A stretch of DNA of 64,000 bases from Asanoa ishikariensis (GTDB taxonomy: Bacteria; Actinomycetota; Actinomycetes; Mycobacteriales; Micromonosporaceae): contig NZ_FNQB01000004.1 in NCBI RefSeq assembly GCF_900107455.1, positions 320,193-384,192 of the forward strand. The letters are read 5' to 3'. Shown here piece after piece: positions 24,964 through 33,172 of this stretch. The notes under the pieces were generated by a model. The model did no database searches, had not been told where the DNA came from, and saw only the letters and a list, made by a program, of their open reading frames with translations. Both the position numbers and the translations under genes were made by a program. Position 1 is the first letter of the stretch. Each line of letters opens with the position of its first letter.

Positions 24964-26102
24964 GCGCCGCTGACGACCCGGTAGACGTTGACGCGCCCGT
25001 ACAGCCGGGTCCGCTCCAGCTCGCTGGCGAGGGTCGACGTCGGCTCGACGCGTTCGAAGCGGTCCGACAGGCCGACGCGGTCCACGACGCACGCGTCTTC
25101 GACGCTGCGCGTCAGGACGACGGCCCCGGGTCCGCCCACGCGGGCGATCCGGTGGAGCAGCCGATGCTGCGCGGGGGCCGGCATCCAGTCCAGCACGTCG
25201 CACAGGGAGAAGTGGGACCACTGTCCCGGTGTCCCGTCGGCGAGCAACTCTTGCAGCGACGCACGATGGAAACCCACCCGCGTCGGCGCCACGAGCGACA
25301 ACTTGTGGCTCTGCTCCCGCAGGTACGGCGGCACCGCGTCGGGATGGTCGTGGTTGAACTCTCCGGTCAGGCACAACCAGACGAACCAGTTCGTCTCCAG
25401 ATCGGTCCGCACCAGCCGCTCGAACTGCGCGGTGACGACGTTCATCATGGACTCCGATCGGCTGGCACGCAGGTTGCGGCGCCGCTGCTCGAAGTTGACG
25501 CCGACGCCGAGCAGGAACAGCGGGGTGTTGACCAGCGCGCGCATCGGCCACCAGCGCCGAAGCGAGGCGAAGATGGGTTCGAAGCGCGCGAGCCGCTCGG
25601 CGGGCGGGAGCGCCTGCACGGTGCGCAGGAAGTCCGCGTCCACGCCCACCTTCTGCCGCAGCAACCGCTGGAAGGTGCCGACCAGACCCTCGGCGTACAG
25701 GTTGTCCCGGAAGCGGCGGTGGTGCGCCCTCCAGTACCGCCCGATCCACGCCGGCAACACCGTCATGAGCGGCTGGAGCGCACGCGCCGGATCGGTGTGC
25801 CGGCCTCGGCCGAGCAGTTGGTAGAACTCGCCGTGGGACGTCATCCGTCGCGCCGCGGCGACCTTGAGGGCGGCCAGGGCCAGATGATGCGGGTTGGTGT
25901 CGACGGCGTCGATCCGCGCCGGGTGGGCGGCCAGCAGACCCGCCACACCGCAGCCGGCCCCGCTGACCGCCAGCACACGGGAACGCGGGTCCAGCTCGAG
26001 GACGCGGTTGTCGACCTCCGAGTCCTCGTACAACAGGGAGAAGGTGAAGACGTGCTTGAAGGTCGCGGCGAACGCGCGATCAGCGAGGTGTGGCACTGCC
26101 AC
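24960..26102 (-). CDS. BtaA-like (DUF3419) 3-amino-3-carboxypropyl transferase
   Basis: A 380-residue protein of the DUF3419/BtaA family, which moves the 3-amino-3-carboxypropyl group of SAM onto the hydroxyl of diacylglycerol, making homoserine-linked lipid. Family features are clear: FTFSLLYEDSEVDNRVLEL, the SAM-binding LAVSGAGCGVAGLLAAH, and IDAVDTNPHHLALAALK. The later FFLLG-type and WSHFSLCDVLDWM regions also fit. The GTG start overlaps the end of the FAAL gene by 23 bases, and an in-frame GTG two codons on is possible. Pairing with the BtaB-like gene strongly suggests a betaine-type head group; the acceptor is inferred. Confidence 0.85.
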   Translation of the reverse strand: MAVPHLADRAFAATFKHVFTFSLLYEDSEVDNRVLELDPRSRVLAVSGAGCGVAGLLAAHPARIDAVDTNPHHLALAALKVAAARRMTSHGEFYQLLGRGRHTDPARALQPLMTVLPAWIGRYWRAHHRRFRDNLYAEGLVGTFQRLLRQKVGVDADFLRTVQALPPAERLARFEPIFASLRRWWPMRALVNTPLFLLGVGVNFEQRRRNLRASRSESMMNVVTAQFERLVRTDLETNWFVWLCLTGEFNHDHPDAVPPYLREQSHKLSLVAPTRVGFHRASLQELLADGTPGQWSHFSLCDVLDWMPAPAQHRLLHRIARVGGPGAVVLTRSVEDACVVDRVGLSDRFERVEPTSTLASELERTRLYGRVNVYRVVSGA

Positions 26103-29100
26103 CGCTTCGCACCATGCCGCGCAGCTCGTCGGCGAGCCGGGTCTGCCACTCGTCGATCTCCCCGCCCGACCACTCCAGGTGGCGCGGGGAGTAGTACCAG
26201 TCGATGCGCGTCGTACCCTCGATCACCGAGCACTCGACGTACAGCGGCGGTTGTTTGACACCGCATTCCGGGTCCCACATGTCGCCGAGCGGAGCGTCAC
26301 GCAGTGCGAAGAGGCCACTGCGGCTCCGGGTCGGCACCTCGCCCTGGAAGTTGAACCAGAGCGTCGGGGCCGGCGCGTCGAGGATGCTCTTCTCTTCGTT
26401 CAGATACCGGAGAGCGTCGAAGGACATGCCCGCGGAGGGTACGTGGGTGAGCCGCTCGCCGACGGCGGCCAGTGTCTCTGCCGGGCTCTGGGCGGAGCTG
26501 TCCGCGAAGGCGAGCGGGAAGGTGGAGTGCAGGTCGCCGACCGTCCGGGAGACATCGAGGCCGTGCACCGCCGACTGCCGGCCCGAGCTCGACAGCTTGA
26601 CCGCGAGTCGGCCGCAGCTCCACCGGCTCTGGGCGGTCCGCACCAGCGCCGCGAGCAGCGTCGTGGCGACCGGTGCCCGGCGCCCGTCCATGCGCACGTC
26701 GCGGAGTGCGCGCGTCTCGTCGGGCAGCAGGTATTGGTGGGCGCTCGCCAGGTCCTTCATCGTGACGGCGGGATGCACCCGCGAGTCGTAGGCGGCGGGC
26801 GGCGCCGCGTCGAGCTGCTCCCGCCAGAAGTCCAGGTCGGCTCGTGCACCGTCGTGCGCGAAGTCGTTCACCCAGCAGGAGAACGACTCGAAGCGGGCTG
26901 ACGTCCGGGCCAGGCGGAGGCGTTCGCCCCGCTCGTCCAGCTCGCAGAGGCGGTCCAGCTCGTCGACCAGGATGCCCAGCGTCGCGGCGTCCATGACGAG
27001 GTGGTTGACGGTGATGAAGAGCTGTTGCTCCGCGCCGGTCTCCACCAGCAGGAGCCGCATCACCGGGCCGTTCTCGATGTCGAGGCGGCGATGCTGCTCG
27101 TCGAGCAACGGCAGGAACTCGTCGGGCGCGGTGACCGACTCGACGGCGAAGCTGTCCTCGATGTCGCCGTAGTGCTGCGCGAAGCGGCCGTCGTCCCGGC
27201 GGAACCTCAGGCGCAGCGCCTCGTGGCGGGCGACCAGCGCGGTCGTGGCCCGCTGGAGCCGCTCCGGCGTGAGCCGCCGGTGCACGTCGAGCATGATGGC
27301 GCGGTTCCACCAGTTCCATTGGCCGAGGTGCAGGGCGTGGGTCTGCGCGGCGCTGAACGGGACGTCGCCCGTCTGCGGCGCGCCCGCTTGGCTCTCCGCG
27401 GCCGGCGCCTGCTCGAACTGGCGCATGACGAGGGTCGCCAGGGCCCGCAGGGTCGAGCCGTCGTTGACCTCTGCCGGGGGCACGCGCGCGCCGGTCCGAT
27501 CCTCGACCCGCGCGGCCAGGTCCATCATCCCGAGGGAGTCGAGGCCGAGATCGCGCAACGGCACATCCACGGGTACGTCGGTCAGCTGTAACACGGCCGC
27601 GACGTCCTGCTGGAGCAGCCGGAGCACGTACTCCGTGTCGCCCTGGATCTCCTGGCTCGGCCTGGGTCCAGGCTTTCCCGTGAGCGCCGCCGACCGCAGC
27701 GCGCCGCTGGTCCAGCGTTCCTTGCACTCGCCGCGCTGGAGCTTGCCGCTCGTCGTCTTCGGGAGGCTGTCGGGCTTCAGCAGCAGGACCTCGTGACACT
27801 GCACGCCGCAATGGGCGGCCACCGCGGCCCGGATCGCGGCCGCCGCGCGGTCGAGCGGAACGGGCTCCCTGCTGGCGAGGGCCTTCTTGCGTAGCTCGGC
27901 CGCCACCACGACCCGCTCGACACCGTCGACCTGCACGCCGAAGGCGACCGCGTTGCCGGGCCGCAGGATCGGGTCCGCCGCGACCACGGCCGCTTCCAGG
28001 TCCTGCGGGTGGATGTTGCGTCCGCCGACGATGATGAGGTCCTTGAGGCGGCCGCAGATGAACACCTCGCCGTCGTCGCCGATGACCCCGAGGTCACCGG
28101 TGCGCAGGAACCGCCGTTCGTCGTCCGGGGTCGCCAGGCGCGCGGCGAAGACGGCGGCGTTCTCCTCGTCGGTCCGTCCCCAGTAGCCGGTCGACACGCT
28201 GGCGCTGGACACCCACAGCTCGCCGACGACGTGGGGTGGCTGCGGCCGGCGGGTGACGGGGTCGACGGCGATCACCGTCACGCCTAGCTCCGCGTCGGGG
28301 ACGCCGCTGCCGACGAGGGTCACGACGGGCGCGTCAGGTGCGGGCGGGACGATGACGCCGTCCCGGTCCAGCATCGCCCGGTCCCCGCGGAGGAGCGTCG
28401 GCCTGCTGCCGGTCTGGCCGCTGACGAAGAGCACGGCTTCCGCCATGCCGTAGACGTTGCAGAACGACGCCGGGTCGAAGCGCATCGGGCTCAGCGCGGC
28501 CTCGAACCGGTCCATCGTGGACGCGAGCATCGGCTCGCCGCCTTGGAGCGTGGCGCGCAATGACGAGAGGTCGAACGCGTCGCCGTCGCGTAGCCCGCGC
28601 AACACGTACTCGTAACCGAAGTTCGGTCCGGCGATGTGCGTGCCGCGATAGCGGTCGATCGCCTCGACCCAGAGGCGCGGTGCGACGAGGAAGGTGATGG
28701 GGGAGAAGGCGACGCAGCGCGCGCCGGTGTACATGGCGTTGAGGATCCCGCCGGCGAGCCCCATGTCGTGGAACAGGGGCACCCAACCGACGAGCACGGA
28801 ATCGCTGTCGACCCGGGTGTTGCGCGCGATCAGCTCGAGGTTGTGCACGAGGTTCCGGTGGCGCAGGACGACGCCCTTGGGCGCCGACGTCGAGCCGGAG
28901 GTGTACTGGAGATACACGATGTCGTCCGGGCCGAACCTGCTGGCCGCTTGGGCGAGTCGGGTCGCGGCCTCCTTCGGCTCGGCCCGCTTGACGCGGTTCG
29001 ACAGGAGCCAGGAGAGCTTGGGCCAGCTCTCGCCACCGCGCAGGCGGTTCGCCACCGCCGTGACGGCCGTGAGCGCCCGATACTTCCCATGCGTGAGCGC

Positions 29101-29451
29101 GAAGCGCGCCCCGCTGTCCTCCGCGACGTGCCGGAGCTTCGGCATCTCCCGGTCGAGATGTCGCGGATCGGGGCTCGCCACCGGGACCGCGATAGCGCCG
29201 AGCAGCATGCACCCGAAGAAGCCGGCGACGAAGTCGAGACCATCGTCCGGCGGGAAGATCAGCAGGACGCGATCGCCGGGCTCGACCCCGGCCGCCTGGA
29301 GGAAGTCGGCGGTCCCGGCCGCGCGCCGCACGACGTCCTCGTAGCCGGCCGAGTCCGCCTCCTGGCCGTGGCGGTCGAGGAAGGTGTACAGGGGCGCCCG
29401 AGGAGCGGCGTCGAGGCGCTCGACCATCGTCGTGAGGAGGCTCGCGGTCAT
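26080..29451 (-). CDS. Fatty-acyl-AMP ligase - ACP - condensation domain protein
   Basis: A 1123-residue three-domain enzyme. FAAL (1 to about 580): YLQYTSGSTSAPKGVVLRHR, YGMAEAVLFVSG, LRTGDLG and GRLKDLIIVGGRN motifs. ACP/PCP (about 605-685): Ser639 in DLGLDSLGMM. Condensation-like domain (about 705-1110): VNHLVMDA replaces the usual HHxxxDG, keeping His817 and Asp821 but with Asn816. The FAAL activates a free fatty acid as acyl-AMP and loads it on the ACP; the C domain would then form an amide or ester. It heads the minus-strand operon followed by btaA/btaB-like genes and converges on the PUFA-like operon, so the synthase product is the likely acyl donor. SD GGAG lies 8 bases before the ATG. 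Confidence 0.9.
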   Translation of the reverse strand: MTASLLTTMVERLDAAPRAPLYTFLDRHGQEADSAGYEDVVRRAAGTADFLQAAGVEPGDRVLLIFPPDDGLDFVAGFFGCMLLGAIAVPVASPDPRHLDREMPKLRHVAEDSGARFALTHGKYRALTAVTAVANRLRGGESWPKLSWLLSNRVKRAEPKEAATRLAQAASRFGPDDIVYLQYTSGSTSAPKGVVLRHRNLVHNLELIARNTRVDSDSVLVGWVPLFHDMGLAGGILNAMYTGARCVAFSPITFLVAPRLWVEAIDRYRGTHIAGPNFGYEYVLRGLRDGDAFDLSSLRATLQGGEPMLASTMDRFEAALSPMRFDPASFCNVYGMAEAVLFVSGQTGSRPTLLRGDRAMLDRDGVIVPPAPDAPVVTLVGSGVPDAELGVTVIAVDPVTRRPQPPHVVGELWVSSASVSTGYWGRTDEENAAVFAARLATPDDERRFLRTGDLGVIGDDGEVFICGRLKDLIIVGGRNIHPQDLEAAVVAADPILRPGNAVAFGVQVDGVERVVVAAELRKKALASREPVPLDRAAAAIRAAVAAHCGVQCHEVLLLKPDSLPKTTSGKLQRGECKERWTSGALRSAALTGKPGPRPSQEIQGDTEYVLRLLQQDVAAVLQLTDVPVDVPLRDLGLDSLGMMDLAARVEDRTGARVPPAEVNDGSTLRALATLVMRQFEQAPAAESQAGAPQTGDVPFSAAQTHALHLGQWNWWNRAIMLDVHRRLTPERLQRATTALVARHEALRLRFRRDDGRFAQHYGDIEDSFAVESVTAPDEFLPLLDEQHRRLDIENGPVMRLLLVETGAEQQLFITVNHLVMDAATLGILVDELDRLCELDERGERLRLARTSARFESFSCWVNDFAHDGARADLDFWREQLDAAPPAAYDSRVHPAVTMKDLASAHQYLLPDETRALRDVRMDGRRAPVATTLLAALVRTAQSRWSCGRLAVKLSSSGRQSAVHGLDVSRTVGDLHSTFPLAFADSSAQSPAETLAAVGERLTHVPSAGMSFDALRYLNEEKSILDAPAPTLWFNFQGEVPTRSRSGLFALRDAPLGDMWDPECGVKQPPLYVECSVIEGTTRIDWYYSPRHLEWSGGEIDEWQTRLADELRGMVRSGGSATPR

Positions 29452-29526
29452 CCGTGACTCCGGGGAATGTGGACGTGGCGGGCATCATCATAGATGGATG
29501 CCGGCATTCGACCGACCGCTGAGCCG

Positions 29527-29913
29527 TCAGCGGTCCCGGTGGAACTCGACCAGGTCGCAGTTGTCCGGGTCGCCGTCGAACCGATAAAGCCAGGGCTCGT
29601 CGCGGTCGCCGGAGATCCACATCTGGACCTCCCCGAGCCGCATGTCCTCGCTGGTCTTCGACGCGAGGTCGAGGCTCCAGGTGCCTTCGTTGGGTCCGCC
29701 CTTGAGCCCCGGCACGTCGTTGGCGCTGAACTGGCCGTCCTCGCGGAGTTCGATGCTCGCGCCGTCGTCGCCGGCGTAAGCACCTGCCAGGTCTGAGACT
29801 GTGATGTCTTCGGGCGGACTTGGCGCGCATCCGAACAACCGAGAGCATCCCGCGGTGGCCGGGACGAGCAGGATGCCCACAAGGGCAGCGGCGAGCGCCC
29901 GATCTCTATCCAT
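29527..29913 (-). CDS. Small secreted lipoprotein, unknown function
   Basis: A 128-residue predicted lipoprotein. The signal LAAALVGILLVPATAGC gives lipidation at the cysteine of the TAGC box. The mature part reads ITVSDLAGAYAGDDGASIELREDGQFSANDV, a lipocalin-like or copper-resistance-type beta-strand start, and has WSLDLASKTSEDMRLGEVQMWI and a C-terminal CDLVEFHRDR. I do not recognise the family. The start is chosen at the Met directly before the signal sequence. It lies between the FAAL operon and the FAD enzyme, on the same strand. Confidence 0.75.
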   Translation of the reverse strand: MDRDRALAAALVGILLVPATAGCSRLFGCAPSPPEDITVSDLAGAYAGDDGASIELREDGQFSANDVPGLKGGPNEGTWSLDLASKTSEDMRLGEVQMWISGDRDEPWLYRFDGDPDNCDLVEFHRDR

Positions 29914-29959
29914 CACAGCCCCCAGGTGCCCGGAACGGCAGACCGGGCTGCGACGGACT

Positions 29960-31489
29960 CTAGTGGTCGCGCGCTCCCCTCTTGGCGAGCAGCCCGTTCG
30001 GGGGGATCGACAACACGGGTGCTGGGCGTGCCGCATGCCTGTGCAGGATCGCGTTCGCGGCGAGCAGGGCCGACGAGGCGGCGCGTTCCATCAGCGCGCA
30101 GGGAAAGGGCATGCGAACCCAGTCGCCGGCGAGGTAGAGGCCGGCGAGGTCCGTCCGGACGGACGGGCGGGTGACGTCACTTCCGAGGTCGAAGGCGGGA
30201 GCGTCGTGCCCGACTCGGTAGTCGCTGTCGACGATCGCCAGGTCGCTCACCTCCGGCCAGATCGTCTTGAGCTCCGTGCGCATGCGATCGGCCAGGGCCG
30301 AGGCGTCGACGCCGGCGGGTGCCGCGTACGCGTGAAGCTCCAGGACGCTTCCGCCTGTGCGGGTCGCCCATCGACCTGATTCCTGCTCGGCCCGGTGGTA
30401 GAGCGTGATCGAGTCGAGCGTGGCCTCTCCGGAGATGCTCGTGAACGGGGCACGGTCGGCCGCCACGTCACCGTTGAACCAGATCCGGTCGACCGCGTAC
30501 GGTGCGGCGGTGCGCAGCGCGGCGATGCGCGCGGCGAACGAAGGGCTCGTTCGCACGACGTCGGGTGATGCGGCGACGATGTCCCGCGCCGCGGCGGGAT
30601 CGACTGCGAGCACGACGTGCTCGGCCGCGATCCGTGCGCCGCCCACGAGGCAGACCTTCCAGCCCGGCTCGAGGTGATCGACCGGCGAAGCGGTGCGCAC
30701 GTCGGCGCCGAGGGCTGCCAGCCGAGCCGTCAGCGGTGACCAGATGGCTGCTTCGTAGTCGCTGTCGGGCGCGTCCATGTCCAGTCCTTCGGGGTTGCGA
30801 AGGAAGTAGAAGTGGAACTGCATGATCATCTCTGCTGCCGACATCTCGGCCTGATGGTTGAAGAAGGAATGGGCGAAGACGTCGAACAGCATCGCGCGCG
30901 CCCGTTCGGGCAGGCCGAGAGTGTCGAGGAAGGTTGCCGCCGACATCGTGTCGAAGCGGCGGTACGTCTCGTCGCGGGCGAACGCGAGCAGGGGGAGGGC
31001 GGCCTTGCTGTCCATCCGACGCAGCTCGCGCAACCGCAGGCTCGGCGACCGGACGAGGAGGGACAGCAGGTTGACGGGCGGCATACCGAACAGGCCGGTG
31101 AAATCCTCCTCGGGCCACTGCCGTGAAACGACGGGGTAGCGGCCCAGCGGGCGCAGGAAGGCCAGTTCCGGGTCAATGCGCCGCAGCACGTTCCGCCAGT
31201 TGTAGTACTGGCGAAAGAATCCGTGAAAGCCGTGCTCGACCACCTGCGTCGAGCCGTCGCGAAGGTTTTTCGGCCACGTGGTGAGGCGACCACCCAGTCG
31301 GTGACCGCGTTCGAGCAAGGTCACGGCCATGCCGCGTTCGGCCAGCGTCAGTGCCGCGGTGACGCCGGCTATTCCACCACCGATGACAACCGCCGTGGCG
31401 CGGCGGTCGACGGAATGTCCCAGACGGGTCGGGTTGGCGTCGAACCGGTGGGGAGCATTGCCGGTGATCCGGCGTAACAGCGTTGCCAT
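29960..31489 (-). CDS. CrtU-like FAD-dependent oxidoreductase (carotenoid desaturase family)
   Basis: A 509-residue flavoprotein. The N-terminal Rossmann dinucleotide motif is VVIGGGIAGVTAALTLAERG with LLERGHRLGGRL. The substrate region EHGFHGFFRQYYNWRNVLRRID resembles CrtU (beta-carotene desaturase/methyltransferase) and related phytoene-desaturase-like enzymes. The C-terminal FAD motif is GLYLAGDWVRMPFPCALMERA. No other carotenoid gene (crtB, crtE, crtI, crtY) lies in the window. Desaturation of a carotenoid is the family role; action on the nearby polyketide lipid is only a possibility. Confidence 0.85.
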   Translation of the reverse strand: MATLLRRITGNAPHRFDANPTRLGHSVDRRATAVVIGGGIAGVTAALTLAERGMAVTLLERGHRLGGRLTTWPKNLRDGSTQVVEHGFHGFFRQYYNWRNVLRRIDPELAFLRPLGRYPVVSRQWPEEDFTGLFGMPPVNLLSLLVRSPSLRLRELRRMDSKAALPLLAFARDETYRRFDTMSAATFLDTLGLPERARAMLFDVFAHSFFNHQAEMSAAEMIMQFHFYFLRNPEGLDMDAPDSDYEAAIWSPLTARLAALGADVRTASPVDHLEPGWKVCLVGGARIAAEHVVLAVDPAAARDIVAASPDVVRTSPSFAARIAALRTAAPYAVDRIWFNGDVAADRAPFTSISGEATLDSITLYHRAEQESGRWATRTGGSVLELHAYAAPAGVDASALADRMRTELKTIWPEVSDLAIVDSDYRVGHDAPAFDLGSDVTRPSVRTDLAGLYLAGDWVRMPFPCALMERAASSALLAANAILHRHAARPAPVLSIPPNGLLAKRGARDH

Positions 31490-31596
31490 GTGGCTGACTC
31501 CCGCGTCCGTGGGTGATTGTCCCGCCCCGTGCGATCGAGACTGCCACGTCGTTGCCCGCCCGGCAGCGATGGCGCGCGCCAGAGCCCCTCATCTCG

Positions 31597-32283
31597 TCAG
31601 GTTCGGGGCACCACGGTCGAGGCCACGATCACGCTGTTGACGATGACGGCGGTGACGGTCCGCGTGACCGCTTCGGAGGCGGCTCCGGCTCCCCAGTTGC
31701 CCTGCTCGAGCTCCTTGGCGCGGGTGATCACGGGTGAGGTCCAGGGGATCTCTCGGTGGAACTGGGGGAGCGTCCCACTTCCCGAGAGCAGTGCCGCGAG
31801 TGCGGCGGCGCGGGGTCGCGGCTCCGCGCCGTCGACGAGCACCTGCCTGATGTCCGCGACGATGCCCTCCCTGCGTCCGGTTTCGCCTTCCTTGAGGACG
31901 GTCGTGTCGAACAGGCCGAGCGTCCGGCGCTTCGCGCGGCGGAGATCGCCGCGTTCGACGAGCCGGTCGAGCAGCGGGCCACGCAACGTCGGCCCGATCG
32001 CCGCAAGCACCGTCTGGACGCCGCGGGGCTTCTTGACGAGGTAGTCCCACGCCGAGCGCAGGAGCTCGTCCGCTGGCGGGTGGTCCTCGACGGTCTCCAC
32101 CAGGGTCCCGCCGACCCGGCCGGGGCGGGTCCGCACGTGATCGCCGAGCGCCAGGTCGGCGAGCACCGCTCCACCCAGGGGGTAGAAGAGCGTGTTCTCG
32201 CCGGCGATCGTCCCCGAGCGCGGCTGGAACAGCAGGAGCAGAAGGTCCTCGGCCAGGGTCGGGGCCTCGAGCTGCGCAGTCAT
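31597..32283 (-). CDS. GPP34 (GOLPH3/Vps74-like) protein
   Basis: A 228-residue protein of the GPP34 family, the bacterial relatives of Golgi phosphoprotein 3. Family features: TLAEDLLLLLFQPRSGTI near the N-terminus, YPLGGAVLADLALGD, RGPLLDRLVERGDLRRAKRRTLGLF and the C-terminal AVTRTVTAVIVNSVIV hydrophobic helix. Eukaryotic members bind PI4P; the role of the many actinobacterial copies is unknown, possibly membrane association. A very strong SD (AAGGAGG) precedes ATG. A MerR-type operator spans its promoter, and the MerR gene lies immediately upstream on the same strand. Confidence 0.88.
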   Translation of the reverse strand: MTAQLEAPTLAEDLLLLLFQPRSGTIAGENTLFYPLGGAVLADLALGDHVRTRPGRVGGTLVETVEDHPPADELLRSAWDYLVKKPRGVQTVLAAIGPTLRGPLLDRLVERGDLRRAKRRTLGLFDTTVLKEGETGRREGIVADIRQVLVDGAEPRPRAAALAALLSGSGTLPQFHREIPWTSPVITRAKELEQGNWGAGAASEAVTRTVTAVIVNSVIVASTVVPRT

Positions 32284-32310
32284 CGGTGTTCCTCCTTGTC
32301 GAGGCCCAAG

Positions 32311-32339
32311 TTGACACCGTGTTCCTGGAACAGGGTCAA
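32311..32339 (-). promoter_or_regulatory. MerR-type promoter/operator of the GPP34 gene
   Basis: On the minus strand a TTGACC -35 is followed by a 19-bp spacer and a TCAACT-like -10. The spacer holds the dyad GTTCC-A-GGAAC, extended by CCCT/CCGT. Over-long spacers with a central dyad are the hallmark of promoters activated by MerR proteins. It begins one base past the MerR stop codon, so the MerR gene next door is the likely regulator. Confidence 0.75.
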
Positions 32340-32340
32340 G

Positions 32341-33087
32341 TCATTCGCCCTGCTCCTCGCGGGCGATGCGCAGTTGCTCCTGTGCGAGGACGCTGGCTCG
32401 CGCCAGCACATCGCGCTGGGCGGGGTTGTAGAGCTCGATCACCGCTTCGACGAACGTGTGCTGCGTCACCTGCTCGCTCTGCGAGAGGCGCCCGGCCGGA
32501 TCGTTCAGCCACGGGTACTCCATGAGGTTGCGTGCGATGCTCGGCGCCAGCTTCTCGGCGAGGTTCTGCCGGGTGGCTTCGTCCGCGTCGGCCGGCAGCG
32601 CGTCGACCTCCGCGCTGACGGGGTCGGTGTCGTCCTCGACCATGCGCCGGAGGTCGGCCATCGCCTCCTCGTCGTACAGCCGCGTGTAGATGTGGATGAG
32701 CGAGGTGTCGGCCTCGGACAGCCGTCCCGCGACGGACTCGAACCCCGCTGGCACGTCGGCGGGCGCCTTCTCCCGCAGGATGGCGGCGATGTCGGAGCGA
32801 GCCTTCTCCAGACGCGCGATGCGTCCTGCCAGCTCGGCGTCGACCCGGCGCAGTGCGTCCGGGGTGCCGTCCGCGCTCTTTCCGACCTCGCCGATCTGCG
32901 AGAGCGGCACGCCGAGCTCGGCGAGCCGGCGGATGCGCAGCAGGCATACGAGATCCGGCACCCCGTACTTCTTGTAGCCGTTGTACCTGCGGTCGGGCTC
33001 GTCGAGCAGGTGGAGCCGGTGGTAGTGACGAATGGTGTTCACCGTGGTGCCGGCGAGCTCCGCGAGCTCGCGTGTGCTCCAGGCCAC
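32341..33087 (-). CDS. MerR family transcriptional regulator
   Basis: A 248-residue MerR protein. The winged helix reads STRELAELAGTTVNTIRHYHRLHLLDEPDRRYNGYKKYG (residues about 4-45), followed by the family's LRIRRLAELGVPLSQIGEV helix and a coiled dimerisation helix. The C-terminal 150 residues are an acidic helical effector domain without the Cys set of metal sensors, so the inducer is probably organic. GTG start with GGAAGGGG upstream. A MerR-type operator follows its stop and precedes the GPP34 gene. Confidence 0.9.
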   Translation of the reverse strand: MAWSTRELAELAGTTVNTIRHYHRLHLLDEPDRRYNGYKKYGVPDLVCLLRIRRLAELGVPLSQIGEVGKSADGTPDALRRVDAELAGRIARLEKARSDIAAILREKAPADVPAGFESVAGRLSEADTSLIHIYTRLYDEEAMADLRRMVEDDTDPVSAEVDALPADADEATRQNLAEKLAPSIARNLMEYPWLNDPAGRLSQSEQVTQHTFVEAVIELYNPAQRDVLARASVLAQEQLRIAREEQGE

Positions 33088-33172
33088 GTCGTCGTCCCCT
33101 TCCCACGCGTGAACTATCCAGCGTAGTTCCGGGAGCGGTGGAGCCTCACCGACCTCATTGGCGCCATGCGAA

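Noticed and set aside
32284-33106. Overlapping minus-strand frame at 32336-33106
   Set aside because: Shadow of the MerR gene in another frame with Arg/Gly-rich composition.
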